Below are positions 24,456-32,774 of a stretch of 64,000 nt of DNA, in pieces. Origin of the DNA: Bog-473 sp963783245 (lineage in GTDB: Bacteria > Actinomycetota > Acidimicrobiia > Acidimicrobiales > RAAP-2). A program made the position numbers and the translations under genes. The stretch is from positions 124,001 to 188,000 of the forward strand of contig CAWAMS010000003.1 of NCBI GenBank assembly GCA_963783245.1. The letters run 5' to 3'. The notes beneath the pieces are model-generated. The model did no database searches. It saw only the letters and a program-made list of their open reading frames with translations, and had not been told where the DNA came from. Position 1 is the stretch's first letter. Each line of letters starts with the position of its first letter.

Positions 24456-25640
24456 TCATGACGAGCCGTAGGCGATCGGGACGTTCAGCCGTTGCGAGAG
24501 GGACCACGAGGCCCCGTCGACCCCAAGCCTGAAGATGCGCAGTTTCGACCCGTCGACGCTGAAGGCGCTGATGCTTCCGTCAGCCAGAATGGAAACCGAC
24601 TCGGTTCCGGTCGGCGGCGCAGGGAGTCCTTGCCACGGTTCACCCGGTCCCGCCACCTCCTCGAGCGTCGCTGGCTTCCCCTGCTCTTGGACGAACACGA
24701 GCTGCTGGCCGCTCGGACCCAGTGCGCTTGCCCGCAGGGTCGCTGCCGACCCGAGGGAGAGCACGTGGGAGTAGGTCCACGACCCTGTCGCGGAACCCCA
24801 CAACCCGAGCAGGCCGATCCCGCCACGGCCCTCTTCGGCCAGGAGCGCCGTCGTCGTCACGCCGGAAGAACCAAGTCGCAGGATCCTGGTTGTGGACCCG
24901 CGCAGCGAACCACGGAGGAAGGGTCCGACCAACTCCCATCGCGTGCCCACGTGGGCGAAGATGCCCACCTGCCCCACGTGGCGACAACCGGTTCCAACCA
25001 GCGCGATGTTCGTCGACGTGAGGTTGACGGCATAGAGCCCGGTCGTGCCGCAGCGGGCATCGGATCCGCTGGCCAGCTGCCGGTCGCCGGACAGTGGGTG
25101 CCAGCTGAGGAGCGGTCCCTCCGACAGCAGCACCCGCTCGGCGCCGCCCCGCACCAGCGCCAGCGCCGTACCCGCACCACCGGTGGTTGTCGCCAGAGCG
25201 TCGGGAGTGGTGGCCAACGACATGGGGACAAGAGCGGGTGCCCAGCTCGCCCCATTGTCGCTGCTCAACGCCAATGGCGAGTAGCGGAGCAACTGGCTGG
25301 GTTCGAAACCGACGGTCACCGCACCGACGCCGGCGACGGAGACCACCAGTCCACCGTTATCCGCAACACCCGGTGGCGTGATCAGGCGCCATGCAGGCGA
25401 GGCTGGGGCCTTGTAGAAGAGCTCCCAAAAGGTGTTCAGCGGGTTCGCCAGCTGGCCCATGGGCACGATCGCCCACGATCCCGTGGAGGTGGTCACGGCG
25501 CTCACCAGTGGTGCTCGCATGTCCGAAAGTCCCCGTGGGGTAGCACCGGAGGCTGCACCGTTTGCCGTCAGCACACAGCACGCCACCCAGAAGGCGAAAA
25601 CCAGGGTGATCTGGGGGACCCGCCGGGGTCGCCGACTCAC
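24456..25640 (-). CDS. Secreted beta-propeller-like protein of unknown function
   Basis: A 394-residue protein with a signal peptide (ITLVFAFWVACCVLTANGAA, cleavage near ASGA) and no further membrane span. It consists of repeated beta-rich units with the sialidase/BNR-like flavour: SSDNGASWAPALVP, GTRWELVGPFL, GASWSLSQRL. No catalytic residues could be assigned, and no named domain was recognised. The GTG start overlaps the TGA of the SCO-fusion gene by four bases. Context suggests it supports copper or oxidase maturation outside the membrane, but it might have a separate role. Confidence 0.75.
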   Translation of the reverse strand: MSRRPRRVPQITLVFAFWVACCVLTANGAASGATPRGLSDMRAPLVSAVTTSTGSWAIVPMGQLANPLNTFWELFYKAPASPAWRLITPPGVADNGGLVVSVAGVGAVTVGFEPSQLLRYSPLALSSDNGASWAPALVPMSLATTPDALATTTGGAGTALALVRGGAERVLLSEGPLLSWHPLSGDRQLASGSDARCGTTGLYAVNLTSTNIALVGTGCRHVGQVGIFAHVGTRWELVGPFLRGSLRGSTTRILRLGSSGVTTTALLAEEGRGGIGLLGLWGSATGSWTYSHVLSLGSAATLRASALGPSGQQLVFVQEQGKPATLEEVAGPGEPWQGLPAPPTGTESVSILADGSISAFSVDGSKLRIFRLGVDGASWSLSQRLNVPIAYGSS

Positions 25641-27484
25641 GAATTGAGCACGAGATCGATACGGTCGAGGAGCAGGGTGGAGAACGAGGTCGATGAGGCC
25701 GTATTTCCAGCGCCGGGGTCGTCCTCCAACTCGGCCCGCTCGTGTCCCCGGTCATCGATGACGAAGGCCAGGTCGCTGTGGGCGATCATCGCCCCGGCCC
25801 CGGCGGTCTGCACCAGGACCCCATAGGAGCTCCAGACCTGGCGCAGTTGCTCCACGGATCCGGTCAGGTAGAGCCAGTTCGCCACATGGGCGAGGCCTTC
25901 CTGGCGATCGAAGGCCTCGGTGAAGGCGGCAGACCGATAGATGGGGTTGGCGACGATCGCCACGAAATACACGCTTTTGCTCTGCGTGCCGAGACGCTCA
26001 TCGGCCTGATGAAATTCCTGCGCGATGAGTGGGCAATCCGACGTGCACACCGGGTCGAGAAACGTGAGGGCCACGGTATGGCCCCGGAGGGTCGAGAGGC
26101 TCACCGGGGTGCCATGTTGATCCACCAGTGAGAACGGGGGCGCAGGCGAGTCGATGACGTTCGGTGTCCCGTTTGTAGCTTCCGAAATGATGGGGTCGGC
26201 GTTGGGATTGGTGGCCGCCAGCGTCATCGGAGCCGTACCTACGAGGACAATGGCGACGGCACCCAAGGCGGCAACCAGACGGATCAGGTAGACCGGCGTC
26301 ACCCATTCCCACCATCGATTCCCAGGTGGTGCCTGGCCGATCGTCTCGTCCGCGGTGACTGCCGTCGGGATCGGGACCGGCAACCGGACCATGGCAACGT
26401 AACCGGCCACGAGGATCAGGGCGCTGGGCAACATGTTGTTGACGTCCGTCCCCGTGCCGCCCAAGAATCCGGTGTCCTCCACGAGCACCCAATCCGCCAG
26501 GCAGAGGGCGACGGCGCAGACCACGGCGATGAGAACCACGCGGCGCCTTCCCGAGCAGAGCGCGACCCCTATCGTCGCCATGGACATGACGACCACAAGG
26601 TTGACGGCCCAACCATGGGCGGTGTCGAAGCTTCCGAAGGATGACAACCACGCCGCCAGGAAGTGCGGCTGGGAGGTCTGCGTCATCTGGGCCACCATCG
26701 CAGCCAGCGTTCCGACGTGCGTGGTCGAGTGCAGCCGGCCTTGCCAGAATCCGCGTCCGGGCCAGGCCTGCAGCACCGCCATACCGATGAGGAATACGCC
26801 GCTGAACGTCAGGACGAGGCGGCCGAGCCGGGGCGTCGCGTAGGCGCGATCGGGAAGCGCCACCAGGAGGCCGCCGACGCAGTAAAGGAGCACGGCGCCG
26901 GGAGCGCCGAAAAGCCACGAAAGTCCTGGTGCGAAAATCCCCCCGAAAGCCTCTCCGAACACCCAGACGATAAGCCCCCAGCCGACGCTGGCCAAGCCAC
27001 CGAACCGAGACCACAGTCCTCGTGGCGCGACGAGGAGCCAGAGCCCCAACCCCACCTGGATCCATACAGTCGCCGCGGCCGCCTGGATGGGGTGCAGGGT
27101 CCAGATGTTGAGACCGCTGTTGACGACGTGCTGCACCCATTGCGGTGAGGTACTGGCCGAAGGCGTAATGACCGTTGTCGGGAGGCCCAGCGGCATGGAG
27201 GTCTGCAGCTGGAGTAGCCCGTCGAAAATCCACAAGGCGCCGAACCCGATGCGAAGGATTCGCCGGGCCGGAGGTTCAGAGTGGTCCCAGCGAGCACGGG
27301 TCGGGAACGTCGCTCGCCCTGCCGCGGTGAGGCGTCGGTACTGCACGGAGCGAATCACGTTCAAGGTGATCGCCAGAACCGCTCCAACAATGCAGACAAC
27401 GAGCAGCTGGTGCAAGAGCGCACTGTGGAATGCCGCCACGATCGTGGGGTTGTCCGACTGAAGGCCATGACCCATTCCCGGCAT
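25637..27484 (-). CDS. Multi-span membrane protein fused to an SCO1/SenC domain
   Basis: A 615-residue protein. The N-terminus reads MPGMGHG. About 430 residues hold roughly ten membrane spans, including FGALWIFDGLLQLQTSMPLG and GWGLIVWVFGEAFGGIFAPG. A C-terminal SCO domain follows, with PPFSLVDQHGTPVSLSTLRG, the copper motif TFLDPVCTSDCPLI (CxxxC near 493-497) and LAFVIDDRGHERAEL. AHSDLAFVI supplies the late histidine. The membrane part resembles DoxX/copper-resistance-type proteins only loosely. ATG 27484 is chosen because 13 upstream in-frame codons are Arg-rich. It is coupled to the secreted propeller gene and divergent from ctaB. A copper transfer role is inferred. Confidence 0.82.
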   Translation of the reverse strand: MPGMGHGLQSDNPTIVAAFHSALLHQLLVVCIVGAVLAITLNVIRSVQYRRLTAAGRATFPTRARWDHSEPPARRILRIGFGALWIFDGLLQLQTSMPLGLPTTVITPSASTSPQWVQHVVNSGLNIWTLHPIQAAAATVWIQVGLGLWLLVAPRGLWSRFGGLASVGWGLIVWVFGEAFGGIFAPGLSWLFGAPGAVLLYCVGGLLVALPDRAYATPRLGRLVLTFSGVFLIGMAVLQAWPGRGFWQGRLHSTTHVGTLAAMVAQMTQTSQPHFLAAWLSSFGSFDTAHGWAVNLVVVMSMATIGVALCSGRRRVVLIAVVCAVALCLADWVLVEDTGFLGGTGTDVNNMLPSALILVAGYVAMVRLPVPIPTAVTADETIGQAPPGNRWWEWVTPVYLIRLVAALGAVAIVLVGTAPMTLAATNPNADPIISEATNGTPNVIDSPAPPFSLVDQHGTPVSLSTLRGHTVALTFLDPVCTSDCPLIAQEFHQADERLGTQSKSVYFVAIVANPIYRSAAFTEAFDRQEGLAHVANWLYLTGSVEQLRQVWSSYGVLVQTAGAGAMIAHSDLAFVIDDRGHERAELEDDPGAGNTASSTSFSTLLLDRIDLVLNS

Positions 27485-27594
27485 GGTCAGAATCTTCCTT
27501 CGGGCTCGCAGGGAACCGAGCATGTCCGAGCCACGGGGACGAGGCTATCCCTTCAGGGGACGGGGTACTCCGCAGCGGACGGCCGTGGAGTCCT

Positions 27595-28530
27595 ATGCTG
27601 AGCGAGGTGACGACTCTGGCTCCTCTCGACGTGAGCGCCCGTAGCCTGCGATCCGCGCTGGGGGCGTATGTCGCCCTCACGAAACCCCGCATCATCGAGC
27701 TCTTGCTCGTCACCACGGTCCCGACGATGGTCGTCGCGAAGCACGGCGTGCCCGCTCTATGGCTGGTACTCGCCACAGTGATCGGAGGCGCTCTCGCCGC
27801 TGGCGGTGCCAATGCCATCAACATGGTGGTCGACCGCGACATCGATCGTCTCATGAACCGGACCAAGAACCGACCACTGGTCACCGGCGCAATGACGCCG
27901 CGTGCGGCGCTTCTCTTCGCACTCGCTCTCGAGGTAGCGGCGTTCTTCGAGTTGTGGCGGGCGGTCAATCTGCTTTCTGCGACCCTGGCGCTGTCGGCCA
28001 CCTTCTTCTATGTCTTCGTGTACACCCTCTGGCTCAAGCGCCGTTCCTCGCAGAACATCGTCATCGGCGGCGCCGCCGGAGCAGTCCCGGTCCTGGTCGG
28101 TTGGGCCGCCGTGACGGACAGCCTCTCCTGGGCACCCGTTGTGCTCTTCGCCATCATTTTCGTCTGGACGCCGCCTCATTTCTGGTCACTCGCTGTGCGC
28201 TACAAGGACGATTACGCCGCCGCTGATGTGCCGATGCTGCCTGTGGTGGCCTCCATGAAGAGGACCACCCGCGAGATCGTCCTCTACACCGTGACCCTCG
28301 TCGGCATTTCGCTCCTCTTCGGACCGGTCGCTCACCTCGGGCCGGCCTACATGATCGCTGCCGCCGTTCTGGGCGCCGGGTTCCTGTTCATGACCACTCG
28401 CTTGTGGAACCTGGCCCGCACCGATCGAGTCACCGACAAGGAGGCCATGCGCGTCTTCAGCTACTCCATCACCTATCTCACCGTCTTGTTCGTCGCGATG
28501 GCCGGCGACGTGTTGATCAGGTCCCGCTGA
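27595..28530 (+). CDS. ctaB: Protoheme IX farnesyltransferase (heme O synthase)
   Basis: A 311-residue UbiA-superfamily membrane prenyltransferase that adds a farnesyl group to heme b to form heme o, the precursor of heme a for the cox operon next to it. Motifs are YVALTKPRIIELLLVTTVPT (N-terminus), NAINMVVDRDIDRLMNRTKN with the first Asp-rich motif (about 80-99), and the second motif region VWTPPHFWSLAVRYKDDYAA (about 190-209), then VPMLPVV. ATG 27595 lies five bases after GTGGAG; longer in-frame upstream codons are not family-like. No ctaA (heme A synthase) was seen in the window. Confidence 0.94.
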   Translation: MLSEVTTLAPLDVSARSLRSALGAYVALTKPRIIELLLVTTVPTMVVAKHGVPALWLVLATVIGGALAAGGANAINMVVDRDIDRLMNRTKNRPLVTGAMTPRAALLFALALEVAAFFELWRAVNLLSATLALSATFFYVFVYTLWLKRRSSQNIVIGGAAGAVPVLVGWAAVTDSLSWAPVVLFAIIFVWTPPHFWSLAVRYKDDYAAADVPMLPVVASMKRTTREIVLYTVTLVGISLLFGPVAHLGPAYMIAAAVLGAGFLFMTTRLWNLARTDRVTDKEAMRVFSYSITYLTVLFVAMAGDVLIRSR

Positions 28531-28549
28531 ACACTCTCGGAGATTCGAC

Positions 28550-28577
28550 GACCGGCCCCACGCGTCATCGGCCGGTC
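28550..28577. terminator. Convergent hairpin between ctaB and crotonase gene
   Basis: GACCGGCC (28550-28557) and GGCCGGTC (28570-28577) are perfect inverted 8-bp arms with a 12-base loop, overlapping the crotonase stop. It probably ends transcripts from both sides. There is no T-tract. Confidence 0.6.
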
Positions 28578-29341
28578 CAATGCGGGGGTCGCCGCTCGGC
28601 GGTCGCCTGACGAGCCTCGGCGGCATCCTCGGTCCCACCGGTCACAAGCCGCATGGTCTCGCCGAAGCGGATCGCCTCCAACACCGGCATGTGCCGGCTC
28701 CGCATCGCCATCTCCTTCATCGCTCGTTGCGCCAGAGGCGCTCCGTGCAGGAGACGACGAGCCAGGGCATTGGCCTCTTCGAGGAGGCTGTCGTGAGGGA
28801 CGACTCGCCAGACCAGACCCATGGCGTGCGCTCGCTCGGCATCGATGCGCTCCCCCGTGAGCAACAGCTCCATCGCATCGGCCCAGTTGAGACGTTGTGG
28901 CAGGCGTAGTGAGGCGACAATGGCCGGAACGCCGAGACGCACCTCGGGAAGCCCGAACTCTGCTCGATCACTCGCCACGACGAAGTCGCACCAGGTTGCA
29001 AGCGTGAGTCCGTAACCCAGGCAGTACCCATTCACGGCGGCGATGACGGGCTTGAAGATCTCCCATCCGCTTTCAAAAGAATTCAGGGTCGGTTTCTCCC
29101 AGAACGTCCCGGCAAACTCACCCACAGACCCGGCTCCGTCGCGCAGATCGCCGCCGGCGCAGAACGCGCGACCCGCACCGGTGACGATTGCTACCCACGC
29201 GTCCTGGTCGTCTCGGAAACGCGAGAACGCGTCGTTGAGGTCGCGCCTCATTTCGGCGTTGATCGCGTTCAGGGCGGCGGGTCGATTGTACGTGATGGTG
29301 GCCACATGGCCGTCGAGTCGGTACGTGGCTGCATCACCCAT
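28565..29341 (-). CDS. Enoyl-CoA hydratase/isomerase family protein
   Basis: A 258-residue crotonase. The CoA-binding loop is RAFCAGGDLRDG (about 57-68) and the oxyanion-hole helix is AAVNGYCLGYGLTLATWCDF (about 98-117). The second catalytic Glu is retained in LPEVRLGVPA (about 130), while the first position is Thr (GLTLATWCD). This is the pattern of isomerase- or one-Glu-type members. The C-terminus ends RRPPHWTGR, the usual KRxPxWxGR tail of CoA-pathway crotonases. ATG 29341 is chosen at the conserved start. It lies at the end of the oxygenase cluster on the minus strand and may process the CoA thioesters formed downstream of ring or chain oxidation. Confidence 0.9.
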   Translation of the reverse strand: MGDAATYRLDGHVATITYNRPAALNAINAEMRRDLNDAFSRFRDDQDAWVAIVTGAGRAFCAGGDLRDGAGSVGEFAGTFWEKPTLNSFESGWEIFKPVIAAVNGYCLGYGLTLATWCDFVVASDRAEFGLPEVRLGVPAIVASLRLPQRLNWADAMELLLTGERIDAERAHAMGLVWRVVPHDSLLEEANALARRLLHGAPLAQRAMKEMAMRSRHMPVLEAIRFGETMRLVTGGTEDAAEARQATAERRPPHWTGR

Positions 29342-29387
29342 AGGGCACCAGTCTGCCCGGTCGGGATGCAATCCGCTGTCACATCTC

Positions 29388-29900
29388 CTACGCCGGCTGA
29401 CGCGCTTTCGTCATCAGGTCCCGGACCATGTCGACGCCGGCTCTGACTGTGTCGACTTGCCCGGCAACCTCGTCGGCCAAGTCGGCGACGCCACAGTTCC
29501 TGAGCATGTCGGGGAGGTGGTCCATGACGCACGCGAGCGAGAACTCGATAGGGTCCCCGACGGCCAGCTCGTCGATGCGCACCACGACATTGGACCCATC
29601 ACCCTGCTGGATGTAGTGGTAGTGCGGCTCGTTCTCGAAGCAGTCGAAGCGCAGGTACTCGAGACCGTCGGCCGTGCCGCAGACGTGCAGGGTGGCACCG
29701 AAATCATCGAAGACCATGTCCTTCTCGCTACCACCGTGGTAGGTCTCCTTGATGATCTCGTTCGTGAGCCTGCGGGACTCGACAACAAGCTGGACCGCCC
29801 CGGCGTCCACCGTGATGCAGTGGTCGGGGACCATCGGGATGGGCATCACGTTGAAGCGGTTGCCGCGGCGGTACGGGGACTCCTGCCGATCGATTGGCAT
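29388..29900 (-). CDS. Conserved protein of unknown function in oxygenase cluster
   Basis: A 170-residue soluble protein, beta-rich in the first 110 residues and helical at the C-terminus. Notable pieces are MVPDHCITVDAGAVQLVVES, FGATLHVCGTADGLEYLRFD, NEPHYHYIQQGDG (His-rich) and VMDHLPDMLRNCGVADLADE. I do not recognise a characterised family; the size is close to beta subunits of ring-hydroxylating dioxygenases, but no similarity can be claimed. AGGAGCTG-type sequence precedes ATG 29900. It lies 68 bases after the small Rieske-coupled gene and before the crotonase, likely in the same operon. Confidence 0.75.
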   Translation of the reverse strand: MPIDRQESPYRRGNRFNVMPIPMVPDHCITVDAGAVQLVVESRRLTNEIIKETYHGGSEKDMVFDDFGATLHVCGTADGLEYLRFDCFENEPHYHYIQQGDGSNVVVRIDELAVGDPIEFSLACVMDHLPDMLRNCGVADLADEVAGQVDTVRAGVDMVRDLMTKARQPA

Positions 29901-29968
29901 CGTTCAGCTCCTTTGCATGGCGTGGGTCTGTGTGTGGGCGTAGTTTACGCCGGTGGCCGGTGCGGCGT

Positions 29969-30298
29969 TCACGGGACCGGCTCGACGAAACAGTCGAACG
30001 ACGCTGACCCGGTGTCAGGCACCCGTTGCTGGCCCCACGCCTCCACGGGAAAAGAGACCATGATCATCGAGTACAGCAGATGCAGGAGATCGCGCGCGTG
30101 ATCGGGTAGGTCCGGGTAAGGGAACTGGTCGCAGTAGGCCATCGCGGCCTCCGCCCTTGGCGCAACGGCGTCATAGAACGCCTGAATGTCGGGCATCGGT
30201 GTCGCCAGGCGCATCTCATAGCGTTCCGGCTCGGTCGCCAGGCACCACTGTTCGGCAAACGGCTGGAGATCAGCGAATTCGGGTGGGAGCGTCGACAT
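29969..30298 (-). CDS. Small Rieske-coupled protein, copy 1
   Basis: A 109-residue, mostly helical protein of no recognised family. It is clearly homologous to the protein at 32448-32774. Shared features are TLPxEFxDLQPFAExWCLAT (residues about 3-22), AFYDAxxPRxEAA (about 41-53), YCDQxP, LPDHxxxLLxL and VExxGQ. Conserved WC and YCDQ hold two cysteines. The ATG shares its A with the TGA of the Rieske gene (TGATG), so it is translated right after the oxygenase. Two independent copies, each directly following a Rieske alpha subunit, point to an accessory subunit, stability factor or substrate-binding partner. No beta subunit was found. Confidence 0.8.
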   Translation of the reverse strand: MSTLPPEFADLQPFAEQWCLATEPERYEMRLATPMPDIQAFYDAVAPRAEAAMAYCDQFPYPDLPDHARDLLHLLYSMIMVSFPVEAWGQQRVPDTGSASFDCFVEPVP

Positions 30299-31569
30299 CA
30301 ACGAATCACCTCTCCCGCCACCATGTCGGCCTCCGTCACCCAGTCGCCGACAACTTTGTGGAGATGTCGACAGAGGACCTCTTGATCGTTCAGATGGAAG
30401 CGCTCGACGTAGCCCGACTCAATGCCGATCTGCGTGGCCTCGAGCGTATTGGCATCTTGTAATGCGAACTCCTTGAAGGTCACGGCGGCCATCTCTTGCG
30501 CGACGCGCTCCCGGACGGTGGTAGCGGGAAGAAAGTACACGTTCCCCTCGAACACATGCGTGTTGTGCGACGTCGGCCAGTAGTGATAGGTGAGGTACCA
30601 ACCTTGGCTCCAGAACAAAAGGACAAAGTTGGGAAACAGCTGGAAGGAATCCAAGCCCCAGGGTTCGCACCGGGCTGGATTTATGCCCGGAGGCATCTCG
30701 CCGAGGTCGACACCGTCCCACGGGCCGAAGAGCCCGCTGCGAGTGATGTTCTCCATCGGCTTGACCAGGTCGGGATCCATCTCCCAGAAGCGGACACCGG
30801 ACGTACTGACCACGCGGTGGGGCCCGTCGATTCCATAGTGGGGCGCCTCGAATCCGGCCAGCCGCGCCATTGTGGAGTACTTGTCCGGCGATTGCTTCGC
30901 GTGCAGCACCGGCGCGTGGTAGAACTCGGCGAAGGCGTCCATGAAGAGCTTCCAATTGGCAGCGACACTCGTTCGATAGCCGAAACGGGCGGTCATTCGT
31001 TCGAATGGATAGCCCTCCAGGCTGGTCACCATCGGCCCGAGAAACTCGAGAAGCGACTGCGCAGGTTCGTCAGCCATGTTCACGAAGATGAAGCCCGCCC
31101 AGACCTCGCACTGCACGGGCACCAGGCCGTAGAGGCTCTCGTCAAGATCGAAGAACTCGCTCTTTTGTTGGACGAACGTGAGCGCACCCTCGAGGTCGTA
31201 CCGCCACCCGTGGTATTTGCATGTGAACTGGCGGCACACGCCGCTGGTCTCCTCACGTGGATAGTCGTTCCAGACAAGCTTGTTCCCTCGATGGCGACAG
31301 ACGTTGTGGAACGCGCGCACCTTTTGGTCACTGCCCCGCACGATGATGACCGAAGCGTTGACAACGGCGAGTTCCCTGGTGAAGTAGCTCCCCACCCTGG
31401 GCAATTGCTCCACCCGGCCGACGTTGAGCCACGCGCGCCTGAAAATGGCCTGACGCTCCCTCTCGTAGAACTCCGGCGATGTCGAGTCCTCATAGGACAC
31501 CGGCATGGTTCCGAGGTCGGGAAAATGTTCGGTCCAGCTACCTTCGGCGGGTTTGGGGAAACGTGACAC
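30298..31569 (-). CDS. Rieske-type aromatic-ring-hydroxylating dioxygenase alpha subunit, copy 1
   Basis: A 423-residue oxygenase. The N-terminal Rieske [2Fe-2S] domain has NVCRHRGNKLVWND (Cys/His, about 91-104) and CKYHGWRYDLEG (about 117-128). The C-terminal mononuclear iron domain has DAFAEFYHAPVLHAKQSPD (about 213-231), where Glu/Asp and the two His would bind iron. The length and separate domains fit phenylpropionate or steroid/terpenoid dioxygenases. Electron-transfer partners (ferredoxin, reductase) are not in the window. ATG or GTG start at 31569 follows GGGAGGAAGAG (eight to nine bases). It directly precedes the coupled small gene and lies 30 bases after the TauD stop. Confidence 0.93.
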   Translation of the reverse strand: MSRFPKPAEGSWTEHFPDLGTMPVSYEDSTSPEFYERERQAIFRRAWLNVGRVEQLPRVGSYFTRELAVVNASVIIVRGSDQKVRAFHNVCRHRGNKLVWNDYPREETSGVCRQFTCKYHGWRYDLEGALTFVQQKSEFFDLDESLYGLVPVQCEVWAGFIFVNMADEPAQSLLEFLGPMVTSLEGYPFERMTARFGYRTSVAANWKLFMDAFAEFYHAPVLHAKQSPDKYSTMARLAGFEAPHYGIDGPHRVVSTSGVRFWEMDPDLVKPMENITRSGLFGPWDGVDLGEMPPGINPARCEPWGLDSFQLFPNFVLLFWSQGWYLTYHYWPTSHNTHVFEGNVYFLPATTVRERVAQEMAAVTFKEFALQDANTLEATQIGIESGYVERFHLNDQEVLCRHLHKVVGDWVTEADMVAGEVIR

Positions 31570-31599
31570 GCTCTTCCTCCCATTGTTGGAATTGTTGTT

Positions 31600-32451
31600 T
31601 CACTGGATTGGCTCGTCGCCCAGAATGGTCGTGCGGAGCATTTCTCTCGAGGACGTGGGTGGATACCGACCCGCACGGTGCAGGACCCCGCGGTTGTCCC
31701 AGATCACGGTGTCGGCGACCGACCACCGGTGGCGATACACACGCCCTGCGGTCGTGGACCGATCCAGCAAGCTGGCCAGCAGGGACCGACCCTCTTCGAT
31801 GTCCATACCAACGACATAGTCGGCGGAGGCGCCGAGGACCAACGAACGTCGACCGTCCCGGTGGGTCCAGACGAGCGGGTGCTCGGACGATGGCCGGGCT
31901 CTCCAGCGGGCAACCTCTTCGGCTGTCGGATCGGGGTGCACCTTCCGTTGGGATGCTTCGAGCGAATGAACGACCCGCAGCGTCGCGATCCGCTGTTTTT
32001 CCTCGTCACTGAGGTCCTCGTACCCGGCATACGTGCTCGCGAACTCAGTGTCACCACCCTTGGCGTCGACGGCGACCGCGGTGAGCATCGTGGCCATCTG
32101 TGGGCATTCGTCTCCTTGTCCATTGCATCCGTCGATGTGCCAATGAAACGTCCCGTACAGGTAGTCGGCGGCAGCATTCTTGGTGGCGTCCAACGTCACT
32201 CGATAGATGCCGCGCACAGGATGGTGGCCCGGCGCCTCGTCCACACTGCCCCACGTGGAGCACAGCTCGACTTGCATCTCGGGCGTGAGGTCGAAGTCGC
32301 GGAAGACCAGGACACCATGCACGCCGAGAGCGCGTAGGACTTCGGACGCGAGCGCTGCATCGTGCACCAGGGCGTCGGCATCGACGCCAACCACTTCAGC
32401 GCCGATCGTTTCGGTCAAGCGATGCACGGCAATGGTGGAGCCAAGGCTCAC
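31600..32451 (-). CDS. TauD/TfdA-family 2-oxoglutarate-dependent dioxygenase
   Basis: A 283-residue non-heme iron oxygenase. The iron-binding HxD is in YGTFHWHIDGCNGQ (about 102-115). The distal His and the 2-oxoglutarate Arg lie in WDNRGVLHRAGRYPPTS (about 252-268). Family members hydroxylate or cleave sulfonates, phenoxyacetates or other carboxylates with O2 and 2-oxoglutarate. The GTG start overlaps the TGA of small protein copy 2 (GTGA), so Rieske-2, small-2 and TauD are consecutively coupled, followed after 30 bases by Rieske-1. It probably performs another oxidation step on the same compound or its side chain. Substrate unknown. Confidence 0.92.
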   Translation of the reverse strand: MSLGSTIAVHRLTETIGAEVVGVDADALVHDAALASEVLRALGVHGVLVFRDFDLTPEMQVELCSTWGSVDEAPGHHPVRGIYRVTLDATKNAAADYLYGTFHWHIDGCNGQGDECPQMATMLTAVAVDAKGGDTEFASTYAGYEDLSDEEKQRIATLRVVHSLEASQRKVHPDPTAEEVARWRARPSSEHPLVWTHRDGRRSLVLGASADYVVGMDIEEGRSLLASLLDRSTTAGRVYRHRWSVADTVIWDNRGVLHRAGRYPPTSSREMLRTTILGDEPIQ

Positions 32452-32774
32452 GACAATGGCTCCCTTATGCGATGGAGGACGGCATCGGCAGCATCAACCG
32501 TCTTCGGCTGGCCGAAGATCTCGACTGCCATCGCGACGAGGACCAGGGAGTTGACGAGCCGCAGGAGATTCGTCACATGGTCAGGCAGGGCGTCGAGCGG
32601 ATACTGGTCGCAGTAGTCGAGGGCAGCTTCGAGTCGGGGGAACATCGCGTCGTAGAAGGCAAGGAATTCACTCATGGAGCTGGACATCCGCGTGTCCCAA
32701 CGCGCCGATTCTGTGGCCAGACACCATTTCTCGGCGAAGGGTTGAAGATCGACGAATTCCGCCGGGAGCGTCAC
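32448..32774 (-). CDS. Small Rieske-coupled protein, copy 2
   Basis: A 108-residue homolog of the small protein at 29969-30298, about half identical by eye. Its start (GTG 32774, sequence VTLPAEFVDLQPFAEKWCLA) gives a GTGA overlap with the Rieske-2 stop and lines up with copy 1; GTG 32780 is an alternative. Its own TGA overlaps the GTG of the TauD gene. The central segment DAMFPRLEAALDYCDQYPL, the LPDH motif and VEIFGQ are kept. It gives the second instance of the Rieske/small-protein pairing in this cluster. Confidence 0.8.
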   Translation of the reverse strand: MTLPAEFVDLQPFAEKWCLATESARWDTRMSSSMSEFLAFYDAMFPRLEAALDYCDQYPLDALPDHVTNLLRLVNSLVLVAMAVEIFGQPKTVDAADAVLHRIREPLS

